Source of the DNA: an uncultured Prevotella sp.
GTDB taxonomy: Bacteria > Bacteroidota > Bacteroidia > Bacteroidales > Bacteroidaceae
DNA: 5,205 nucleotides
NCBI GenBank assembly: GCA_947303825.1
Contig: CAMYZK010000204.1
Span: 1 to 5,205 of the forward strand
Reading direction: 5' to 3'
The position numbers were made by a program, and so were the translations under genes. Each line of letters begins with the position of its first letter. The first letter of the stretch is position 1. Below are positions 1 through 5,205 of the stretch, one piece after another. Below the pieces are notes generated by a model, which made no database searches, was not told the origin of the DNA, and saw nothing but the letters and a program-made list of their open reading frames with translations.

Positions 1-12
1 CTGTGCTATTTC

Positions 13-53
13 GCCCTTTCAGGGCTTTACCGCAGAACTTGCGGAAGTTGAAT
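13..53 (+). repeat. Intergenic element, copy 1 (two small hairpins plus TGCGGAAGTTGAAT)
   Basis: The sequence shows two short inverted repeats in a row: GCCCT-TTC-AGGGC (13-25) and CCGCA-GAACT-TGCGG (30-44), followed by AAGTTGAAT. Bases 25-53 align to 3252-3281 with 23 of 30 columns identical, one of them a single-base gap, which suggests a dispersed intergenic element. The first hairpin is followed by only three Ts, so it is a poor intrinsic terminator, though it could weakly end or stabilise the transcript of a gene to the left. Whether this is a genome-wide repeat family is inferred from two copies only. Confidence 0.5.
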
Positions 54-56
54 CAT

Positions 57-91
57 ATCTATCATCTGTCATTTATCATCTATCATCTAAA
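57..91 (+). repeat. Heptamer tandem repeat, five units of ATCTATC type
   Basis: Five 7-bp units can be read directly: ATCTATC (57-63), ATCTGTC (64-70), ATTTATC (71-77), ATCTATC (78-84) and a degenerate ATCTAAA (85-91). The array ends two bases before the lpxK start codon, so it fills the place where a ribosome binding site would normally lie. A unit change by replication slippage would alter the leader but not the protein, because a TAA stop (88-90) in the lpxK frame lies upstream of the start. No function is assigned. Confidence 0.8.
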
Positions 92-93
92 TA

Positions 94-1269
94 ATGGAGG
101 GCGACTTCATAAAGATAAGAGAGACACTGCTGCCACTGAGCTGGCTCTATGGAGCTGCCGTCAGGCTGCGCAACTTCTGCTTTGACGTAGGAATACTCAA
201 AAGCAGGGCCTTTCCCGTTCCCGTAATCTCTGTGGGTAACATCACCGTGGGAGGAACCGGCAAGACACCACACGTGGAATTTCTGATAAGACTGCTGAGA
301 GACAAATTCAACGTTGCCGTACTCAGCCGGGGATACAAGAGGAAGAAGAAAGGATACATAAAAGCCGACGAAAACGCTACTGCCAGAGACATAGGCGACG
401 AACCTATGCAGATGAAGACAAAATTCAACGACATCACCGTGGCAGTAGACAAGAAACGGGTGCACGGCATACTGCAGCTTACCAACGACGACGAGAAGCT
501 GGACGTTGTACTGCTTGACGACGCATACCAGCACCGATACGTGAAGCCTGGAGTAAACATCCTACTGGTAGACTATCACCGTCTTATCATTTATGACAAG
601 CTGCTGCCGGCAGGAAGGCTAAGAGAACCGCTACGAGGAAAGGACAGGGCCGACATAGTAATTGTTACAAAATGTCCTAAAGAGCTGAAACCAATGGAAT
701 TCAGGGTTATCACCAAGGCCATGAACCTATACCCTTTCCAGCACCTCTATTTCTCCACAATGGATTACGACACCCCCTATCCACTGTTCAATGCACAACC
801 GGCAGAAGACATGACATTCATATCCAACAAGAACGTGTTGCTGCTCACAGCCATTGCATCGCCAAGGCAGATGGAGGAAGACATAGAAAACAACTATCAC
901 CCCAAGACTCTGACGTCTCTAGCCTTTCCCGACCATCATGCATTCAAGGCAAAAGACATTGACAACATCAATCAGGCTTTCCTGGCTATGGACAGTCCAA
1001 AGATAATACTCACTACAGAGAAAGACGCAGAGAGGCTGAGGAATGCAGAAGGACTGGATAAAGATGTCATACAGCAGCTATACGTCATGCCGGTAAGGGT
1101 GAGATTCATGCAGAAAGAGCAAGAAGAGAAATTCGGTGACTTCATAATAGGATACGTAAGAAAAAACTCCAGAAACAGCATACTCACAAAAGGCAAAGAG
1201 GAAAGCAAGCCTCAAGCCACTGAGAAAAAAGCAAAATCGTCAAGAACAATTAGCTTCCGCAACAACTAG
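94..1269 (+). CDS. lpxK: Tetraacyldisaccharide 4'-kinase (lipid A 4'-kinase)
   Basis: LpxK transfers the ATP gamma-phosphate to the 4' position of the tetraacyldisaccharide 1-phosphate intermediate, giving lipid IVA, at the inner face of the cytoplasmic membrane. The 391-residue product has the family hallmarks in order: a membrane-associating N-terminal helix with SWLYG (16-20), a Walker A loop GNITVGGTGKTP (48-59), LSRGYKRK (77-84), GDEP (101-104), a Walker B-like LLDDAYQHR (140-148), LPAGRLREPL (171-180), FPDHHAF (278-284) and LTTEKDAERL (306-315). By family knowledge, the acidic residues of GDEP and LDD bind magnesium and catalyse, with a histidine of the DHH motif. The start is set by an in-frame TAA at 88-90. 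No Shine-Dalgarno site is visible, as is common in Bacteroidetes. The last 25 or so residues are Lys/Ser/Arg-rich, look disordered and seem to extend past the usual family end. It is probably the first visible gene of an operon with thiL and coaW. Confidence 0.97.
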   Translation: MEGDFIKIRETLLPLSWLYGAAVRLRNFCFDVGILKSRAFPVPVISVGNITVGGTGKTPHVEFLIRLLRDKFNVAVLSRGYKRKKKGYIKADENATARDIGDEPMQMKTKFNDITVAVDKKRVHGILQLTNDDEKLDVVLLDDAYQHRYVKPGVNILLVDYHRLIIYDKLLPAGRLREPLRGKDRADIVIVTKCPKELKPMEFRVITKAMNLYPFQHLYFSTMDYDTPYPLFNAQPAEDMTFISNKNVLLLTAIASPRQMEEDIENNYHPKTLTSLAFPDHHAFKAKDIDNINQAFLAMDSPKIILTTEKDAERLRNAEGLDKDVIQQLYVMPVRVRFMQKEQEEKFGDFIIGYVRKNSRNSILTKGKEESKPQATEKKAKSSRTISFRNN

Positions 1270-1294
1270 AAAACAAAGAAGGCAAACTATAACT

Positions 1295-2359
1295 ATGGAA
1301 ATAGCAGAACTTGGAGAGTTTGGACTCATAGAACGACTCACCGGCCAACTGGAATACAAGAACAAGAGCACCATAAAAGGTGTGGGCGATGACTGCGCCG
1401 TGATGCACTACCCCGACAAGGAGGTTCTCGTCACTACCGACATGCTCATGGAGGGCGTACACTTCGACCTCACCTACACCGACCTCAAACACCTGGGTTA
1501 CAAGGCTGCGATGGTAAACATAAGCGACATCTTTGCCATGAATGGAACCCCAAAGCAGATGACTGTCTCGCTGGCCCTGTCAAAACGCTTTACTGTGGAA
1601 GACATTGAACTCTTCTACCAAGGACTGCAACTGGCCTGCAACAAATGGGGGGTAGACATCGTGGGAGGAGACACCACCAGCAGCTACACCGGACTGGCAA
1701 TAAGCATAACCTGCATAGGAGAAGCAGACAAAGAAGACATTGTATATAGAAACGGTGCCAAAAACACTGACCTGATATGCGTGTCGGGAGACCTGGGAGC
1801 CGCCTATATGGGACTGCAACTGCTGGAGAGGGAGAAGGCTGTCTACTATCAGATGGTGAACGAACAAAGGAAGAAGAAGACAGCAAACAGCGACAACATA
1901 CCACCCTTCCAGCCAGACTTCAGCGGGAAGGAATACTTGTTGCAGAGACAGCTGCATGCCGAGGCACGCGGCGATATTATTCAAAGCCTGCGCAATGCCG
2001 GTATAAGGCCAACTGCCATGATGGACATCAGTGACGGGCTTTCGTCGGAGCTGATGCACATCTGCAAGCAGAGCAATACAGGATGCCGAATCTATGAGAA
2101 AGAAATACCCATAGACTATCAGACAGCTGTCATGGCCGAGGAAATGAACATGAACGTAACCACCTGCGCACTCAACGGAGGCGAAGACTACGAACTGCTG
2201 TTCACTGTGCCTATTGGCGACCTGGATAAGGTGCGAAGTCTGCAAGACGTACACCTGATAGGCCACATCACAGAAGAGAAATACGGACTGACACTCGTAA
2301 CACGCGACAATCAGGAGTTCGAACTGAAAGCACAAGGGTGGAACCCACTAAAGTCATAA
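1295..2359 (+). CDS. thiL: Thiamine-phosphate (thiamine-monophosphate) kinase
   Basis: ThiL phosphorylates thiamine monophosphate with ATP to make thiamine diphosphate, the active cofactor, as the last step of the pathway in the cytoplasm. The 354-residue protein has the AIR synthase-like two-domain layout: an N-terminal domain (about 28-143) with GVGDDCAV (29-36), TTDMLMEGVHFD (47-58) and GGDTT (124-128), and a C-terminal domain (about 155-330) with MDISDGLSSEL (243-253) and NGGEDYELLFT (294-304). By family knowledge, the aspartates of GDD, TTD, GGD and SDG bind the magnesium ions and nucleotide. The LGEFGLIERL opening (6-15) fits the normal N terminus and supports this start. A lysine-rich, polar stretch at about 184-210 separates two well-conserved parts and appears to be a lineage-specific loop. 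The gene starts 25 bp after lpxK with no promoter between them, so co-transcription is likely. No TPP riboswitch was recognised. Confidence 0.97.
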   Translation: MEIAELGEFGLIERLTGQLEYKNKSTIKGVGDDCAVMHYPDKEVLVTTDMLMEGVHFDLTYTDLKHLGYKAAMVNISDIFAMNGTPKQMTVSLALSKRFTVEDIELFYQGLQLACNKWGVDIVGGDTTSSYTGLAISITCIGEADKEDIVYRNGAKNTDLICVSGDLGAAYMGLQLLEREKAVYYQMVNEQRKKKTANSDNIPPFQPDFSGKEYLLQRQLHAEARGDIIQSLRNAGIRPTAMMDISDGLSSELMHICKQSNTGCRIYEKEIPIDYQTAVMAEEMNMNVTTCALNGGEDYELLFTVPIGDLDKVRSLQDVHLIGHITEEKYGLTLVTRDNQEFELKAQGWNPLKS

Positions 2360-2417
2360 AAACAAAACCGACTGAAGCTAAAACAGGCGGAACATCTTCA
2401 CAAATACTATTACAGAG

Positions 2418-3239
2418 ATGAGCATAATAATAGGAATTGACGTAGGTATTTCAACTACCAAGATCGTAGGACTGCGCGACGGGAAGCCATCAGCACCGAC
2501 ACGCATCACTGCTGCCGACCCCATAACCTCTCTCTACGGAGCCTTCGGCAAATACCTGCATGACAACGGAATAAAACTGCAAAGCGTAGACCACGTAATG
2601 CTTACCGGTGTTGGAGCTGCCTATGTAAACAAAGACGTCTACGGACTGCCGACAAGCCGCTGCGACGAATTTCTGGCAGATGCACTCGGAGCACGCTATG
2701 AGTCACATCTCGACAACGCCATTGTTGTGTCGATGGGCACGGGAACATCGTTTGTAATGTGTAAGGAAGGAGCTACTCCTAAACACATCGGAGGAATAGG
2801 AATAGGTGGAGGTACACTCCAGGGCCTGTCGCGCATAATGCTCAACACAAGCGACATAAAACAGGTGTCGGCAATGGCAATGCAGGGTGACATCAGACAC
2901 ATCAACCTGCTCATTGGCGACATTTCTGCCCAACCGCTGCCCGGCCTGCCCATGGAAGCAACAGCCAGCATCTTTGCACGCGCACACAACGATGCTCCCA
3001 AGGAAGACATTGCAGCAGGCATAATAGCAATGGTCCTACAGTCAATTGGATCGGCGGCTGTGCTTGCCGCCCAAGGTACCGGATGCCATGACATGGTGCT
3101 TATCGGCAACCTGTCGCTGCTACCACAGTGCAAGGAGATATTCCCACCATTGGAGAAACTTTACGGCGTACGCTTCCACATACCAAAATACTCTGAATAC
3201 TGCACCGCCATAGGAGCCGCTCTTGCCTATAAGGGTTAG
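2418..3239 (+). CDS. coaW: Type II pantothenate kinase (CoaW-like)
   Basis: The predicted reaction is ATP-dependent phosphorylation of pantothenate to 4'-phosphopantothenate, the first step of coenzyme A synthesis. The 273-residue protein shows the acetate/sugar kinase-Hsc70-actin (ASKHA) fold signature of the eukaryotic/staphylococcal PanK type: phosphate-1 loop GIDVGISTTKI (6-16), a probable catalytic glutamate at 84 in DEFLADALGA, SMGTGTS (105-111), GGIGIGGGTLQGL (125-137), GNLS (230-233) and the C-terminal AIGAALA (264-270). The length matches bacterial type II enzymes (about 265-280 residues) and the gene is intact. It begins 58 bp after thiL, with no promoter motif in the gap. Only a weak AGAG directly precedes the ATG. 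The TAG stop falls inside a 7-bp repeat. An acyl-CoA-regulated or other ASKHA kinase with a different substrate cannot be excluded from sequence alone, but the glycine-rich loop is typical of PanK-II. Confidence 0.9.
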   Translation: MSIIIGIDVGISTTKIVGLRDGKPSAPTRITAADPITSLYGAFGKYLHDNGIKLQSVDHVMLTGVGAAYVNKDVYGLPTSRCDEFLADALGARYESHLDNAIVVSMGTGTSFVMCKEGATPKHIGGIGIGGGTLQGLSRIMLNTSDIKQVSAMAMQGDIRHINLLIGDISAQPLPGLPMEATASIFARAHNDAPKEDIAAGIIAMVLQSIGSAAVLAAQGTGCHDMVLIGNLSLLPQCKEIFPPLEKLYGVRFHIPKYSEYCTAIGAALAYKG

Positions 3240-3251
3240 GAGTTAGGAGTT
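3236..3251 (+). repeat. Heptamer tandem repeat, TTAGGAG x 2.3
   Basis: TTAGGAG occurs at 3236-3242 and 3243-3249, followed by a partial unit TT (3250-3251). The first unit supplies the coaW stop codon (TAG, 3237-3239), so later units can change in number without touching the protein. Like the array at 57-91 it has a period of seven and lies beside a copy of the TGCGGAARTTGAAT element, but its unit sequence is unrelated. Confidence 0.65.
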
Positions 3252-3281
3252 CTTTGCTAGCAAAGCATGCGGAAATTGAAT
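3252..3281 (+). repeat. Intergenic element, copy 2 (perfect palindrome plus TGCGGAAATTGAAT)
   Basis: CTTTGCTAGCAAAG (3252-3265) is a perfect 14-bp palindrome that can fold as a 5-bp stem with a CTAG loop. It is followed by CATGCGGAAATTGAAT. The whole stretch aligns with 25-53 (23 of 30 columns). No T-run follows, so an intrinsic terminator for coaW is unlikely here. It may be a dispersed Bacteroidetes intergenic repeat or a protein-binding site. Confidence 0.5.
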
Positions 3282-3291
3282 GAATTATTAT

Positions 3292-3306
3292 ACCAAAATA
3301 TTTGGT
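3292..3306. promoter_or_regulatory. Inverted repeat overlapping the -33 element (possible operator)
   Basis: ACCAAA-ATA-TTTGGT forms a perfect 6-bp inverted repeat around a 3-base centre. Its right arm contains the TTTG (3301-3304) used as the -33 element of the downstream promoter. A dimeric regulator bound here could block or help RNA polymerase; this role is inferred. As an RNA hairpin it is AT-rich, and the T6 run (3317-3322) starts 10 bases later, so a terminator is a weaker reading. Confidence 0.4.
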
Positions 3307-3332
3307 CGTACCTGTCTTTTTTCGTATCTTTG
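3301..3332 (+). promoter_or_regulatory. Bacteroidetes-type promoter for the sensor gene
   Basis: TTTG (3301-3304) and TATCTTTG (3325-3332) match the Bacteroidetes housekeeping sigma consensus TTTG / TAnnTTTG, with a 20-base gap that falls in the usual range. Transcription would be expected to start about 4-8 bases downstream, near 3337-3340, giving a leader of only about 15 bases before the ATG at 3354. The promoter indicates that the sensor gene is a transcription unit separate from the kinase operon. Confidence 0.65.
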
Positions 3333-3337
3333 CCAAA

Positions 3338-3355
3338 TGAAAAACGAAAAGTGAT
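3338..3355 (+). other. Five-codon upstream ORF overlapping the sensor start
   Basis: ATG at 3338 reads MKNEK and stops at TGA (3353-3355), which overlaps the ATG at 3354-3356 in a TGATG arrangement. Such overlaps can couple translation by re-initiation. The predicted transcription start is so close that this small frame would be leaderless or absent from the mRNA, so it may be chance. The A-rich stretch itself probably helps ribosome loading in this group, which seldom uses Shine-Dalgarno sites. Confidence 0.2.
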
Positions 3356-5205
3356 GAGTAAAGCCCGCATAACCTCTTTTTTTATCCTCATTGCAGCATT
3401 TCTCACACTGCCATCAATGGCAGAAGAGGAAGAACGCATTTTCCATATAATAAATGCTGCCAACGGGCTGGCAGACAATAGTGCACAGATAGTGAAATGC
3501 ACCAAAACGGGGCGCATTATCATCTCTACGATAGGCAACCTGAACTTCTTTGACGGGAAAACCTTTACCCATGCCGACTCCGATCAGAAATACGAGTACA
3601 AGCTTCCAGAGTATCGCGGACACTATCACCTCTATTTCGACACCATGCACCACATCTGGCTGAAAGACAAGGGAAAGGTCTACTGCCTTGACTTGCTTAC
3701 AGAATCATTTATTCAGAATGTGGACAGCGTTATCAAAGGAATTGGCTGCAAGGATAAAGTGCTCGACATGTTTGTTGACAAGGAGTACACAGTGTGGTTT
3801 CTCACAACAGGCGGTCTCTATTCTCCACGGTACAAGAACAGACTTAAGGTGCTTCAGAACAAGAATCTCCAGGATGTAGACATACACAACGGTACAGTAT
3901 ATTTGTTCTACAACAACGGAGAACTAGTAGGACAAGACACACTTGGCAACCAGAGGTGCCACACACAGCCATACGATTGGAATGAGGGTCAGAAATATGC
4001 CAGTTCGTCAGTTTTACTCCCCTATAAAGACGGGTTCTTCCAGATAAGAAATGGAGAGAAAGAGTCAATACTGCTCTACTTCAACACAAAGACACATTCT
4101 TTTGATACACTGCTGAAAGTGCCATATCACCTGAACAACATGGAACTAAGTCCTGACGGCCAAAAGCTCTATCTGCCATGTGAATACGGATACCATATAT
4201 ACACTATCGCCACGAGAGAGGTTGAGCAACAGAAATCGCTCACACTGCCTTACGGAGAGAATATAGAGACAGATTGCAATACCATGACCTTCGACAAGCA
4301 GGGAGGTATGTGGATAGGCACCGAGAAACGCGGAGTACTCTATGCCAGACCAAACCTAGGAACATTTAAATCCTATCCTTACGGAACACCATTGGCAACA
4401 AAATATGACGAAATGCTATTGGCTATCAACATTGACGAAGACTTTACCGAGTATAACGGAACAAAAGCATACTGCCAAATGCGCGACAGCCGGGGATGGA
4501 AATGGATAGGAACCAGAAAAGGGCTGTATATAGAGAAGCCTGGTGAAGGAAAGACTATTGCCTATACCAGGAAAGAAGGACTGAACAACGATGTGATACA
4601 TGCCATAGTGGAAGACTATGACCATAATATATGGATTTCAACGTCGTGCGGTATCTCGTTCTTCCTGATAAAGGATGGGAGAATAGCCTTTTTAAACAAC
4701 TTCACTGAAGCAGACGACGTACCGAGCGAGTCGTTCGACAACTGTAGGGCCATGCTCTTGCCCGATAGCTCCATAATAATGAAATCGGTGGAACACATTG
4801 TGCAGTTTTCACCAAAAGACTTTAAAGAAGTCAATACTCCGCACCTCATCACCGTTATTAAGCCCAAATTAACAAGACTGCTGGTAAATGGGAATATCGT
4901 GGAGAAAGGTGTTCCCTTCGAAGGAAGCATTATACTTGACAGAGCAGAGACACGAGTGAAGCATATCAACCTGAAGAGCGACCAGAATTCCGTGTCACTT
5001 ACTTTCTCCGCATTAAACTATTCAAGACCAAAACAAACATACTACAGGGTAAGAGTAAGGGAACTGGGAAACACATGGGCTGTCTTTTCACGACAAACCT
5101 CCAACCTTGTAGACGACAAAGGTCAACTGCATTATCCCCTTGCCAACCTGGAACCTGGCGACTATCACATTGAAGTGCAGGCTTCTATGTTTCCTGACAT
5201 GTGGG
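3354..5205 (+). CDS. Two-component regulator propeller protein with Y_Y_Y domain, 3' end outside window (partial)
   Basis: The frame is open for 617 codons to the right edge. Residues 1-23 are a signal peptide: basic start (K3, R5), hydrophobic core of about 8-20 and a likely cut after SMA (21-23), so the sensor part should be exported. Propeller (Reg_prop-like) repeats are seen as NGLADNSAQ through LNFFDG (37-68), FDKQGGMWIGT (313-323), MRDSRGWKWIGT (376-387) and KEGLNNDVIHAIVEDYDHNIWIST (407-430). Residues about 90-300 hold only weak blades (IWLKDKGKVY 101-110, VWFLTTGGLY 147-156). A Y_Y_Y-type beta-sandwich begins near 545, with the typical SVSLTFSALNY entry (546-556), Y563, Y564 and PGDYHIEVQA (601-610). 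Proteins of this build sense ligands, often glycans, in the periplasm and usually continue through a membrane segment into a histidine kinase (full hybrid HTCS) or a LuxR-type DNA-binding domain. Which one applies here cannot be seen. ATG 3354 is chosen because it opens directly on the signal peptide and an in-frame TGA (3339-3341) lies upstream; a GTG at 3351 is possible. It follows coaW by 114 bp and has its own promoter. Confidence 0.88.
   Translation, partial: MSKARITSFFILIAAFLTLPSMAEEEERIFHIINAANGLADNSAQIVKCTKTGRIIISTIGNLNFFDGKTFTHADSDQKYEYKLPEYRGHYHLYFDTMHHIWLKDKGKVYCLDLLTESFIQNVDSVIKGIGCKDKVLDMFVDKEYTVWFLTTGGLYSPRYKNRLKVLQNKNLQDVDIHNGTVYLFYNNGELVGQDTLGNQRCHTQPYDWNEGQKYASSSVLLPYKDGFFQIRNGEKESILLYFNTKTHSFDTLLKVPYHLNNMELSPDGQKLYLPCEYGYHIYTIATREVEQQKSLTLPYGENIETDCNTMTFDKQGGMWIGTEKRGVLYARPNLGTFKSYPYGTPLATKYDEMLLAINIDEDFTEYNGTKAYCQMRDSRGWKWIGTRKGLYIEKPGEGKTIAYTRKEGLNNDVIHAIVEDYDHNIWISTSCGISFFLIKDGRIAFLNNFTEADDVPSESFDNCRAMLLPDSSIIMKSVEHIVQFSPKDFKEVNTPHLITVIKPKLTRLLVNGNIVEKGVPFEGSIILDRAETRVKHINLKSDQNSVSLTFSALNYSRPKQTYYRVRVRELGNTWAVFSRQTSNLVDDKGQLHYPLANLEPGDYHIEVQASMFPDMW

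Noticed and set aside
2..90. Possible 3' end of an upstream gene in the frame ending at TAA 88-90
   Set aside because: The frame is open, but it reads through both hairpins and the heptamer array, and the peptide resembles no known C terminus; noncoding is the simpler reading.
1..93. Promoter for lpxK
   Set aside because: No TAnnTTTG element with a suitably placed TTTG was found; TATTTCGC at 8-15 has two mismatches and no partner.
3..185. Short plus-strand frame covering the left noncoding stretch
   Set aside because: It translates the heptamer repeat into a YHLSFIIYHL-type peptide and continues out of frame into lpxK; no family resemblance.
76..534. Open frame of 152 codons on the minus strand within lpxK
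   Set aside because: Opposite the conserved Walker A and DEP regions of lpxK, with no domain or initiation signal; a shadow.
1580..2335. Long open frame of 251 codons on the minus strand within thiL
   Set aside because: It lies entirely opposite a strongly conserved gene, has Cys/Val/His-rich composition without a recognisable domain, and fits a shadow frame produced by thiL codon use.
3292..3322. Intrinsic terminator after coaW (hairpin plus T6)
   Set aside because: The stem is six mostly A-T pairs and the T-run begins 10 bases after it, so it does not fit a normal intrinsic terminator.

Overview
The window looks like chromosomal DNA of a Bacteroidetes bacterium, most likely Prevotella or a close relative. 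The signs are: the combination of lpxK, thiL and a type II pantothenate kinase with a hybrid-two-component-type sensor; genes lacking clear Shine-Dalgarno sites; a promoter matching the Bacteroidetes TTTG / TAnnTTTG pattern; and heptamer tandem repeats between genes. The genus is an inference. All real genes are on the + strand.

Layout. Bases 1-93 are noncoding: two small hairpins, a conserved-looking stretch and a five-unit heptamer repeat that runs almost into the first start codon. Bases 94-3239 hold a probable operon of three small-molecule kinases: lpxK (lipid A 4'-kinase), thiL (thiamine-phosphate kinase, 25 bp later) and a coaW-like type II pantothenate kinase (58 bp later). No promoter or terminator is visible between them. 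Bases 3240-3353 are an intergenic stretch with a second heptamer repeat, a perfect palindrome, a second copy of the motif seen at the left edge, an inverted repeat and a good Bacteroidetes promoter. From 3354 an open frame of 617 codons runs off the right edge. It encodes a secreted or periplasmic two-component-regulator propeller protein with a Y_Y_Y domain; its C-terminal output domain lies outside the window.

How the genes fit together. The three kinases serve outer-membrane lipid A assembly, thiamine diphosphate synthesis and coenzyme A synthesis. These are housekeeping jobs with no shared pathway, so their grouping probably reflects common expression. The sensor gene appears to be a separate transcription unit with its own promoter.

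I see no clear novel multi-gene system here. The most interesting signals are in the two noncoding stretches: two copies of a palindrome plus TGCGGAARTTGAAT motif, each next to a different 7-bp tandem repeat, and an inverted repeat lying on the -33 element of the sensor promoter. No tRNA, rRNA, CRISPR array, insertion sequence or integration site was seen.
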